NCBI GenBank assembly: GCA_046349955.1
Contig: JAXMBI010000021.1
Span: 62,001-126,000 of the forward strand
DNA: 64,000 bases
Source: JBGAPH01 sp046349955
GTDB lineage: Bacteria > Planctomycetota > Planctomycetia > Pirellulales > JBGAPH01
Direction of reading: 5' to 3'
Shown: positions 9,418 to 16,806 of the stretch, in pieces
How the letters are laid out: each line of letters opens with the position of its first letter
Numbering within the stretch: position 1 is the stretch's first letter
Position numbers and translations under genes: made by a program
Notes under the pieces: model-generated
The model's database searches: none
What the model was told of the DNA's origin: nothing
The model's input: only the letters and a program-made list of their open reading frames with translations

Positions 9418-9954
9418 AGTTTTAGTTCTTCCTGGCAAGAAGGCATACCCGGCTCTTGCAGGACTAGAAACGATTCTTCTGGGCCGGGTAACGGCTGCCG
9501 ATTCGGCAACCGGCACTAAATGTGCTTCCTCTGGAAGTGGCCTGCTGGGCTTTCGGGATCGCGGCAAGATTCGTTCTTGCGGTCTGGGCTGTGTGGCTCC
9601 GTTCCCTTGAATGCGGTCTGGCAGGTTAGGCGCTAGAAACCTGGAATGGTGGGGTTTTCCCTCCAAATTCAGCGCTAGGGACCTCAAGACAATTGCTTCG
9701 CCGCCTGGGCGGAGATTTGGGTGTCTTCGCCTTTGCGGCGAGGACGGGTAAGTTCTCGCCCCCCGCGGCGAGAATGGAGTTTTTTGTTCCTGCCTTCCGG
9801 TGGGAATGGCATTGCGCCCTTCCGGCCGGAATTGGCCTTCGTTCCTGGCTACCGCCAGAACCTTCGGCTGCGCCTGCGCGCCGCCGGCAACGTGCTCCTG
9901 CTTCTTCGTGCGCTCAGGCGCGCAGGGCAACGATTCATCACTCTGGGTGACCTA
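9418..9954 (+). promoter_or_regulatory. Structured 5' leader of rho with competing terminator-like hairpins
   Basis: The interval between the predicted transcription start and the rho ATG holds several hairpins: a TGCC/GGCA stem near 9496-9508 inside a GCCGG/CCGGC pair, and GCAAGA-TTCGT-TCTTGC at 9564-9580. Near the 3' end, TTCTCGCC (9753-9760) pairs perfectly with GGCGAGAA (9767-9774), and six T residues follow at 9780-9785. The same CTCGCC can instead pair with GGCGAG at 9737-9742, and that segment can pair further upstream with TCGCC (9727-9731). This is the layout expected of an attenuator. Rho genes elsewhere are autoregulated through their leader, so regulated termination is plausible here. 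No known riboswitch class was recognised. Confidence 0.5.
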
Positions 9955-11253
9955 ATGGGAAAAAGGAAGAAGGGCCGCGCTCGTGGGAGAGTCGGCCAGG
10001 GTGGCGGTCCGGGCGGAGGCCCGATGAACAATGGACGCCCCCATCATCGTCCGCGCCGGTTCCGCGATCCTTCTCTGCATCCGGCGCCGATGGAGGGCGA
10101 ACAGCCCGACAACGGCGGTGAGCCGGGGCCGCTGACCCCAGGCTCGGGCGTGCTCGAAATGCACCCCAACGGCTACGGTTTCCTCCGCAGCCCCGACAAC
10201 AACTACTCCCGCGAACGCTCCGATCCCTTCGTGCCCGGCACGATGATCGAGAAGTTCGGCCTTCGCGAAGGGGTGATGCTTAACGGCATGGTGCAGCAGG
10301 CCCGCAAGCAGCAGGGCCCGCGCCTCCGCGAGTTGATCGACGTCGAGGGGATGAAGCCGGAAGACTACGTCAACGTCAAGTCGTTCGACGGGCTAACGCC
10401 CATCAATCCGGAAAGCTGGCTCAAGCTCGAGACCGGGCAACAGCCGCTCTCCACGCGGGTGATGGATCTGCTCACCCCCCTGGGCAAAGGGCAGCGCGCG
10501 CTGATTGTCGCCCCCCCGCGCACCGGCAAAACGGTGCTCCTGCAGCAGATCAGCCAGGCGATCTCGCAGAACTATCCCGAGGTGAACCTGCTGATGCTGC
10601 TCGTCGACGAGCGGCCGGAAGAAGTGACCGACATGCGGCGGAGCGTGCGCGGCGAAGTGATCGCCAGCAGCCTCGATCGCGACGTCGAAAGCCACGTGCG
10701 GCTCTCGCAGCTCGTCGTCGAGCGGGCCAAACGTATGGCCGAGATGGGCAAGGACGTCTTCCTGCTCATGGACTCGATCACCCGCATGGCGCGGGCCTTC
10801 AACAAGTGGGTCGGCAACACCGGCCGCACCATGTCGGGCGGCGTCGACATCAAGGCCCTCGACATTCCGAAGAAGCTGTTCGCCACCGCCCGCGTGTTCG
10901 AGGAAGGGGGCTCGCTGACGATCGTGGCCACCGCGCTCATCGACACCGGCAGCCGCATGGACGAACTGATCTTCCAGGAGTTCAAAGGCACGGGCAACAT
11001 GGAGCTCGTGCTCGACCGCAAACTGGCCGACCGCCGCGTGTGGCCCGCCATCGATATTTCGCAGTCGGGCACCCGCCGCGAAGAGAAACTGCTCGAGCCG
11101 GAAACGCTGCACGCCGTGACGATGCTCCGCCGCACGCTCACCACGATGCACCACGTGGACGCCATGGAGCAGCTCACCAGCAAGCTCGGCAAGTTCAAGA
11201 GCAACCGCGAGTTCATCAAGCTGATCGCGGGCGCCCAGGCCGTCGATTACTAG
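9955..11253 (+). CDS. rho: Transcription termination factor Rho
   Basis: Rho is a hexameric ATP-dependent RNA helicase that ends transcription. The chosen ATG gives 432 aa. It follows GGGTGA by 5 nt and begins with the basic MGKRKKGRARGRVG region. The frame is open upstream to a GTG at 9721, but that segment overlaps the leader hairpins and does not resemble Rho. The N-terminal extension is Gly- and basic-rich. Next comes the cold-shock RNA-binding domain (GVLEMHPNGYGFLRSP), then the RecA-like core with Walker A APPRTGKT near residue 188, LMLLVDERPEEVTDM, DSITRMARAFN and GGVDIKALDIPKKLFATAR. Length and motifs are typical. Confidence 0.97.
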   Translation: MGKRKKGRARGRVGQGGGPGGGPMNNGRPHHRPRRFRDPSLHPAPMEGEQPDNGGEPGPLTPGSGVLEMHPNGYGFLRSPDNNYSRERSDPFVPGTMIEKFGLREGVMLNGMVQQARKQQGPRLRELIDVEGMKPEDYVNVKSFDGLTPINPESWLKLETGQQPLSTRVMDLLTPLGKGQRALIVAPPRTGKTVLLQQISQAISQNYPEVNLLMLLVDERPEEVTDMRRSVRGEVIASSLDRDVESHVRLSQLVVERAKRMAEMGKDVFLLMDSITRMARAFNKWVGNTGRTMSGGVDIKALDIPKKLFATARVFEEGGSLTIVATALIDTGSRMDELIFQEFKGTGNMELVLDRKLADRRVWPAIDISQSGTRREEKLLEPETLHAVTMLRRTLTTMHHVDAMEQLTSKLGKFKSNREFIKLIAGAQAVDY

Positions 11254-11338
11254 CTGGCTGCGGTGGCAAACCTTCGACCCTCAGGGCACTGCGCGCTCTG
11301 CCGCACGCTGGCAGAGTCGCAGGAACGCTCGCCAAGTG

Positions 11339-11370
11339 CCAAGGAGGCCTGGTATGAGCGCAGGCCTTGG
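11339..11370 (+). terminator. Inverted repeat downstream of rho
   Basis: CCAAGG(AGG)CCTG on the left pairs with CAGGCCTTGG on the right around a 9-nt loop, with a 3-nt bulge. It lies about 85 nt past the rho stop. Only a short pyrimidine-rich run follows, so it may stabilise the 3' end or mark Rho-dependent termination rather than act as an intrinsic terminator. Confidence 0.35.
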
Positions 11371-11433
11371 CCGGCTTGACCATGCGCTCTTTCCTACGGT
11401 TCTTCGGCTTTGCTGCCCGCCCGAGGCGCCAGG

Positions 11434-11463
11434 TTGACCCCCCTCTCGACGGCCGACTAGAAT
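11434..11463 (+). promoter_or_regulatory. Promoter upstream of the Ser/Thr kinase gene
   Basis: TTGACC (11434-11439) and TAGAAT (11458-11463) are separated by 18 bp, each one mismatch from consensus. The predicted start near 11470 leaves a leader of about 165 nt containing the two GGGAC hairpins at 11502-11543. Confidence 0.55.
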
Positions 11464-11501
11464 GGACCGGTCGCCAGTAGGCGATGCTGCGTCTTATCTT
11501 A

Positions 11502-11543
11502 GGGACGTTCGTCCCGTTGCAGTGGAGGGACCCCTTGTCCCTC
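11502..11543. repeat. Pair of GGGAC hairpins in the kinase leader
   Basis: Two adjacent hairpins share a GGGAC/GTCCC core: GGGAC-GTTC-GTCCC (11502-11515) and GAGGGAC-CCCTT-GTCCCTC (11525-11543). Their similarity suggests a duplicated palindromic element. They lie 95-135 nt ahead of the kinase ATG and may be a dispersed intergenic repeat or an RNA element. Confidence 0.5.
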
Positions 11544-11637
11544 GCGGCGTGTGGCCGTGCGCGTCGCCCGAAGTGAACTACCGCCACGAAGGCGGAGGGG
11601 AGGGAGAGCGAAGTGCGCCATTGAGGGCCAAATACGC

Positions 11638-14469
11638 ATGAGCAGCAGCCGACCGAGCCGCGAAAGATGGGCAGCGCCGGGATCGACCGACGCAGGCGCT
11701 CGCTTCGTTTCCCCTGCCCCCGGCGACACCGGGTCTGTCAGCGGTGGTTCCTCGGCGACGAGCCCTTCCCAGACCGACGACGCCACGGTGATTCGCCAAC
11801 GGCCCCCGCTGTCGCTCGTGGCCGGGCCTTGGAACGAGGCCGATCCGGCCGGGCCCCTGGTCGGCATGCAGCTCGCGCACTTTGAACTGCGGGAGTTCGT
11901 AGGGGGCGGCGGGATGGGCGCCGTCTATCGTGCGCTCGACACCCTGCTCAACCGCGAGGTGGCGGTCAAGGTGCTGTCGCCCGACTTGGCCCGCGACCCC
12001 GAGGTCGTCCGTCGCTTCAAAAACGAGGCCCAGTCCGCCGCCCGCCTCGATCACGAACACATCACCCGCGTCTACTTCGTCGGCGAAGACCAGGGCTGGC
12101 ACTACATCGTCTTCGAGTTCATCGAAGGGGTGAACGTCCGCGATTTCGTGGCCCGCGGCGGACCCTTGCCCCTGGCCGACGCCCTGCTCTACACGGTGCA
12201 GATCGCGCGGGCCATCGAGCACGCCAGCAGCCGCGACGTTGTCCACCGCGACATCAAGCCTTCGAACGTGCTGATCGCCGGGCCGGGCCGCGTGAAGGTG
12301 GTCGATATGGGCCTGGCGCGCGTGTTGCTCGTCGACCAGTCGAGCGCCGACCTCACGGCCAGCGGCGTCACGCTGGGCACGTTCGACTACATCTCGCCCG
12401 AGCAAGCCCGCGATCCTCGCGCGGCCGACGTCCGCAGCGACCTCTATTCCCTCGGCTGCACGCTCTACTTCATGCTCACCGGGCGGCCCCCCTTTCCCCA
12501 GGGCACGGTGCTGCAGAAGCTGTTGCAGCATCAAGGCGACGAGCCCCCCGACCCCCGCGAGGTGCGGCCCGACTTGCCCGTGGAACTGACGCAGATCGTG
12601 CGGCGGATGATGGCCAAGTCCCCCGCGCAGCGCTACCAATCGCCGCGGGCCCTGATTGCGGATCTGAGCAACCTGGCGGCGCGGCTGAATCTGCCGCTGG
12701 CGCCGCTGGACCAGGGCTGGATGCCGGCCCCGGCGCCCTCGTTCGATTGGGCGCGACAGCTCAATTGGGCTCTGCCGGTGGCCGCGCTGCTGGTGATCGT
12801 GCTGGTGCTGGATGCCCTGTGGCGGCCATCGAACGCCCCGCCGGCGCGTCCGCAAGCAACCGATGCGGCGCGAACGCTCGCGCAAGATCCGTTGAACGGG
12901 ACGGGCGCTGAAAAACAGTCGCCCGGCACGAAGGCCAAGACCAACGACGTGGCCGACTCCGCGGCTCGGCCGTCGCCTCCAACGACTCAGCGCTCGGGCG
13001 AAGGCGCGTCCGCGCGGCCATCGCGCACCACCAGCGGAGGCTTTGCCACATTGCTGCGCAGCGCCGGCGGGATCTTCAAAAAGACTGCCGAGGCGTGGCT
13101 CGAGTCTCCGGCGCCTCGGGCGAACTCCGCAGCAGCGGCGCCCTCCCCCGCGCCGACCTCGCCTCGGGTTGCGCAGCCCAATGTCGCGCCTGCCGCCGCG
13201 CAGCCTGCGGCTGTCACCACGGCGCCGCCGGCGGCCGTAAGCGATGGCCTGCTCGTGGTCACCGACGAGCCGCTCGCGCCGCGTGAGTACCGGAGCCTGC
13301 GCACTGCCTGCAGCGTGGCGAAGGATGGCGAGATCATCGAGCTGCGGTTCGATGGCCGCCGCGAGGCCGAGCCCGTGACGGTGGGCATGCGGCGAGTGAC
13401 GATCCGCCCCGGCAAGGGCTACCGGCCGGTGATCGTGTTTCGCCCCAACCAAACCGATCCCATCCGCTATCCGCGCAGCATGATCAGCGTGGCCGGCGGC
13501 CGCTTGACGCTCCTGAACCTCCAGGTGGAGCTCGAGGTTCCGCCGCTCGAGGCGATTCCGGCGGCAAGCTGGTCGCTCATCGCCTCGCAGCGGGCCGAGC
13601 TGATCCGGCTCGAGGGCTGCAACCTCTCGATCCGCAATGCGGGCGTGGGGCGGGCCGCTCTGCATCCCGATGTGGCCTTCTTCGATTTCAAGCCGCCGCC
13701 GGGGAGCGACTCGATGATGATGGGTTCGCTCGCGCCCCGCGACCTGACCGAAGGGCGCATCGACCTCGAGGACTGCGTGCTCCGGGGCGAGGCCTATTGG
13801 CTGCGCGTCGCGGATTCCCAGCCGTTGCACGTCACCTGGAACAACGGCCTGTTGGCGATCAGCGAGCGGGCGGTGAACCTGGCGCCGCGCACGATGTCCG
13901 ACCGAGCGCCCGGCACGCTGCGGCTCGACCTCCGGCACCTCACGGCCGCGGTGGCGAACGGTTTGGTGCGGCTGCCGTCGCCGCAGGACTTCCCGCTCCA
14001 CCGCGCGCTTGAAGTCGACTGTGCCGACAGCATCTGGCTGGGCCAAAACGAACCCTTCGTAACCCAATTGGGCGCCGCAGGCAGCGGCGACCTGCGCGGA
14101 AGCCTGGCTTGGAAGGGCGGCCGCAATTTCTTCCTCGGGTTTCCCGCGATGTACGGCCGCGCCGGCGACCGCTCGGCGTCGCCCCTTTCGTCCCTCACAT
14201 TCGCCCAGTGGCAGGGCCAATGGGGAGCGCCGCAGGAAAAGCAACTCACGCGGGCCGACTTCGTCGAGCTGCCGGAGGCAGCCCGCCCCTTCCACGGCCA
14301 CCTGGTGGAAGACTATGCTCTGGACGATCAGGCGTGGGACAATCCGGCGCTCGGCGGCGCGAGCGACAGCCAGGACGCCGGCGTGCTGGCCGCGGGCCTG
14401 ACTTCCGGGGGCACCCCCCCCGCGCGGCTCGCGCCGGAAACCCGCGCCGCCCTCGACGCGATCCCCTAG
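11638..14469 (+). CDS. Transmembrane serine/threonine protein kinase with a large C-terminal ectodomain
   Basis: From the ATG at 11638 the product is 943 aa; an in-frame start at 11551 is possible but adds only low-complexity residues. The Hanks-type kinase domain spans about residues 80-345. It has a glycine loop GGGGMGAVYRA, VAVK Lys near 111, HRDIKPSN near 203-210 and SPEQ. A DMG triplet near 223 replaces DFG. A transmembrane helix (about 375-395, WALPVAALLVIVLVLDALW) and a long Ala/Pro linker lead to a C-terminal region of about 390 residues. Its short strand-turn units and repeated GNLSI- and EDCVLRG-like segments resemble a right-handed beta helix. The likely arrangement is a cytoplasmic kinase with an external sensing domain. 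Neighbours give no substrate. Confidence 0.9.
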   Translation: MSSSRPSRERWAAPGSTDAGARFVSPAPGDTGSVSGGSSATSPSQTDDATVIRQRPPLSLVAGPWNEADPAGPLVGMQLAHFELREFVGGGGMGAVYRALDTLLNREVAVKVLSPDLARDPEVVRRFKNEAQSAARLDHEHITRVYFVGEDQGWHYIVFEFIEGVNVRDFVARGGPLPLADALLYTVQIARAIEHASSRDVVHRDIKPSNVLIAGPGRVKVVDMGLARVLLVDQSSADLTASGVTLGTFDYISPEQARDPRAADVRSDLYSLGCTLYFMLTGRPPFPQGTVLQKLLQHQGDEPPDPREVRPDLPVELTQIVRRMMAKSPAQRYQSPRALIADLSNLAARLNLPLAPLDQGWMPAPAPSFDWARQLNWALPVAALLVIVLVLDALWRPSNAPPARPQATDAARTLAQDPLNGTGAEKQSPGTKAKTNDVADSAARPSPPTTQRSGEGASARPSRTTSGGFATLLRSAGGIFKKTAEAWLESPAPRANSAAAAPSPAPTSPRVAQPNVAPAAAQPAAVTTAPPAAVSDGLLVVTDEPLAPREYRSLRTACSVAKDGEIIELRFDGRREAEPVTVGMRRVTIRPGKGYRPVIVFRPNQTDPIRYPRSMISVAGGRLTLLNLQVELEVPPLEAIPAASWSLIASQRAELIRLEGCNLSIRNAGVGRAALHPDVAFFDFKPPPGSDSMMMGSLAPRDLTEGRIDLEDCVLRGEAYWLRVADSQPLHVTWNNGLLAISERAVNLAPRTMSDRAPGTLRLDLRHLTAAVANGLVRLPSPQDFPLHRALEVDCADSIWLGQNEPFVTQLGAAGSGDLRGSLAWKGGRNFFLGFPAMYGRAGDRSASPLSSLTFAQWQGQWGAPQEKQLTRADFVELPEAARPFHGHLVEDYALDDQAWDNPALGGASDSQDAGVLAAGLTSGGTPPARLAPETRAALDAIP

Positions 14470-14560
14470 CCACCCGCCTGCCACGCCCCTAGGCCGCAGC
14501 GCTCGCTTTGCGCGCTGTGAAAACCAGTCTCCCTGGCCGCTTATTCTCCGGAACTGCCGC

Positions 14561-15961
14561 ATGGCCAACAGCTACCGCACGATCCCGCAAGACACGACGG
14601 GCATGCCGTCGGGCATTCCGTACATCGTGGGGAACGAAGCAGCCGAGCGGTTCAGCTTCTATGGGATGCGGGCGATTCTGTTCGTGTTCATGACGAAGTA
14701 CCTCATGGATGCGGCCGGAGAGCCGGCGGTGATGAACGAGGCGCAAGCAAAAGCCTGGGGGCACATGTTTCAAGGGGCTGTCTATTTCTTTCCGATCCTG
14801 GGTGCGATCATCGCTGACGCCTGGTGGGGAAAGTATCGGACGATCATCTACGTGTCGATCGTGTACTGCTTGGGGCACCTGGCGCTGGCGGTCGACGACA
14901 CACGACTCGGATTGGCCATCGGATTGTCGCTGATCGCCATCGGCTCCGGCGGAATCAAACCTTGCGTCTCCGCCAACGTGGGAGATCAGTTTGGGCCGAC
15001 GAACCAGGGACTAATCGAAAAGGTCTACAACTGGTTCTATTTTTCCATCAACGTCGGCTCGACCGCGTCGACGCTGCTTACGCCGGTGCTACTCGACCGG
15101 TACGGCCCCAGCATGGCGTTCGGCGTTCCGGGGATTCTGATGTTCCTGGCGACGCTGATCTTCTGGATGGGGCAGCGAGAGTTCGTTCATCGACCACCTG
15201 TCGGGACGTCGTTCGTGCGCCAGGCTTTTCGAGGCGAAGGGCTGAAAGCGCTACGGAATCTCGTGCCCATCTACTTGTGCATCGTCGTCTGGTGGTCGCT
15301 CTACGAACAAAGCAGCCTGGGATGGGTGGCCCAAGCCGGAAGAATGAATCGCGACGTCGACCTCGAGCCGCTGCGCAATTGGGGTCTCTCATTTCTGCCG
15401 AGCACCTGGACGATCCTCGAGTCGCAGGTTCAGGCGATCAATCCGATTTTGGTGCTGGTCTTCATTCCCACGTTTTCCTACCTTCTGTATCCCACCCTCA
15501 ATCGGCTAATCCGTATGACGGCGCTACGGAAGATCGGCCTCGGCTTCTTCTTGATGATTGCGTGTTTTGCCATCATTGCGCTCATCGAGCGTTCTCTCGT
15601 GGCCGGATACCGGCCGCACATTGGGTGGCAGTGCCTGGCCTACGCTGTCCTGACTGCCTCGGAGGTCATGGTCTATGCGACCGGGCTCGAGTTCTCCTAC
15701 ACGCAGGCGCCTTCCTACATGAAGTCTTTCATCATGTCGCTCTACTTGCTGACCGTAGCGGGGGGCGACGGGATCGCCTTTCTAGTCAACACGGCCATCC
15801 AGCGCCCCGACGGCTCGAGCCGCTTGGAGGGGCCAAGCTACTTCTGGTTTTTCTGCCTGCTGATGCTGGCCGCAACCATCGCGTTCGTCTTCGTGGCCCT
15901 GCGCTACCAAGGCAAGACGTACCTGCAGGGGGACGACGAGGCTCAGCCGGCCAGCGCCTAG
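14561..15961 (+). CDS. POT/PTR2-family proton-dependent oligopeptide transporter
   Basis: The 466-aa polytopic protein carries both PTR2 signatures. GNEAAERFSFYGMRAIL contains the ExxERF proton-coupling motif in helix 1. GSGGIKPCVSANVGDQF and FYFSINVGS follow in the helix 4-5 region. Members of this MFS branch take up di- and tripeptides with protons. About a dozen hydrophobic segments are visible, ending with a short polar tail. The gene begins 91 bp after the kinase gene on the same strand and may share its transcript. Two facing copies of the 28-bp repeat follow it. Confidence 0.92.
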   Translation: MANSYRTIPQDTTGMPSGIPYIVGNEAAERFSFYGMRAILFVFMTKYLMDAAGEPAVMNEAQAKAWGHMFQGAVYFFPILGAIIADAWWGKYRTIIYVSIVYCLGHLALAVDDTRLGLAIGLSLIAIGSGGIKPCVSANVGDQFGPTNQGLIEKVYNWFYFSINVGSTASTLLTPVLLDRYGPSMAFGVPGILMFLATLIFWMGQREFVHRPPVGTSFVRQAFRGEGLKALRNLVPIYLCIVVWWSLYEQSSLGWVAQAGRMNRDVDLEPLRNWGLSFLPSTWTILESQVQAINPILVLVFIPTFSYLLYPTLNRLIRMTALRKIGLGFFLMIACFAIIALIERSLVAGYRPHIGWQCLAYAVLTASEVMVYATGLEFSYTQAPSYMKSFIMSLYLLTVAGGDGIAFLVNTAIQRPDGSSRLEGPSYFWFFCLLMLAATIAFVFVALRYQGKTYLQGDDEAQPASA

Positions 15962-15980
15962 AAGCGGCGCGGATGGTTCA

Positions 15981-16008
15981 GGCGAGCGGCCGGCGTCAGC
16001 CGGCTGAG
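15981..16008 (+). repeat. 28-bp REP-like element, copy 1
   Basis: This copy starts GGCGAGCGGCC and contains the GCCGGC-GTCA-GCCGGC hairpin. It faces copy 2 across a 26-bp spacer, between the convergent POT transporter and PEP-CTERM genes, so the pair can form one long cruciform or stem. Confidence 0.85.
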
Positions 16009-16034
16009 TTTGCCACCCTTGGTCTGCGAAGTCC

Positions 16035-16062
16035 GTCAGCCGGCTCACGCCGGCCGCTCGCC
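16035..16062 (-). repeat. 28-bp REP-like element, copy 2
   Basis: This copy is inverted relative to copy 1 and has GTGA in the loop position when read on the minus strand. It ends 12 bp from the stop of the PEP-CTERM gene. Confidence 0.85.
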
Positions 16063-16073
16063 CGGGGCACTGC

Positions 16074-16610
16074 TTAGGATCGCGACCGTCGACGAATGAC
16101 CGCGAGTCCCGCAGCGGCCAGCACAGCCAGCAGCCACGTGGAGGGCTCGGGGAACGCCCCGTCCATCGGCCGGGCCGTGGATTCGCCGGGGACCTTGTAG
16201 AAGGCATTCGCACCAAGGTAGGCGTTGAAATCCAAGAACGGCTTGCCGATCGAGAACTTGGCGCCGGCCTGCAGGGTGCCTGCGCCGCCCAAGTTCAACT
16301 CAGCCAAGTTGCCGGGCCCCGGATTGGCTTCACCGAAGGTGAGACCGCCAGCGCCGAGGTTGCCCAGGACTTCGGCGATCTGACCGCCCGCAACGTAGTC
16401 CGAGATGCTCTTCCATCCGGCAGGGTCGAGCCGGTTGTTTTCGGACACGATCTGGTAGCCGTCGAACGAAAGCGGCGCCGCCGTGGTGTTGTGCAGATAT
16501 GTCGTACCGTCGACGTCGACCCACAATTCCAAGGCGGAGACCGCAAACGACGGCCGCCCTAGGCACGCTACGAGGACTGCCACGGACAGAAGCGCTCGGC
16601 TAAACATCAT
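16074..16610 (-). CDS. Small PEP-CTERM sorting-signal protein
   Basis: The 178-aa product has a Sec signal peptide (about residues 1-23). Its middle domain holds LELWVDVDGTTYLHNTTAAPLSFDGYQI, a phrase common in planctomycete PEP-CTERM proteins. The C-terminal sorting signal is typical: PEPSTWLLAVLAAAGLAVI followed by RRRSRS. Such proteins are processed by an exosortase and delivered to the cell surface or matrix. The function of the central domain is unknown. The gene converges on the POT transporter and is flanked on both sides by 28-bp repeats. Confidence 0.85.
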   Translation of the reverse strand: MMFSRALLSVAVLVACLGRPSFAVSALELWVDVDGTTYLHNTTAAPLSFDGYQIVSENNRLDPAGWKSISDYVAGGQIAEVLGNLGAGGLTFGEANPGPGNLAELNLGGAGTLQAGAKFSIGKPFLDFNAYLGANAFYKVPGESTARPMDGAFPEPSTWLLAVLAAAGLAVIRRRSRS

Positions 16611-16712
16611 CGCACCCGATCTCGCTTGGGCCCCGCACCCACGCGATTATCGGTCGCCACGACGATCGCCGCAATAGTTTGGCGGGCCGGACTTGTGGTC
16701 GAGCTCGTTTCC

Positions 16713-16740
16713 GGCGAGCGGCCGGCGTGAGCCGGCTGAC
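16713..16740 (+). repeat. 28-bp REP-like element, copy 3, with a facing partial copy
   Basis: A full copy with GTGA in the loop. The inverted 13-bp half CCGGCCGCTCGCC lies at 16767-16779, so this site, like copies 1 and 2, was probably a facing pair whose second member has decayed. It sits between the exported 648-aa protein gene and the PEP-CTERM gene, both reading leftward. Confidence 0.8.
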
Positions 16741-16806
16741 GGATCGCGCAGATCGGCCGCCGAACACCGGCCGCTCGCCGTGGAGGCCGCCGGCGCACGA
16801 GCGGCG

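Noticed and set aside
9401..9610. A 69-codon leader peptide frame upstream of rho
   Set aside because: Its ATG lies within or just ahead of the -10 box of the predicted promoter, so it would not be in the transcript.
9721..9954. N-terminal extension of Rho from the GTG at 9721
   Set aside because: The extension is Arg/Pro-rich, runs through the leader hairpins, and the ATG at 9955 gives a normal Rho N-terminus with a ribosome-binding site.
11578..14568. A 996-codon open frame antisense to the kinase gene
   Set aside because: It mirrors the codon structure of the kinase gene, is Arg/Gly/His-rich, and has no recognisable domain. Long antisense frames are expected in DNA of this GC content.
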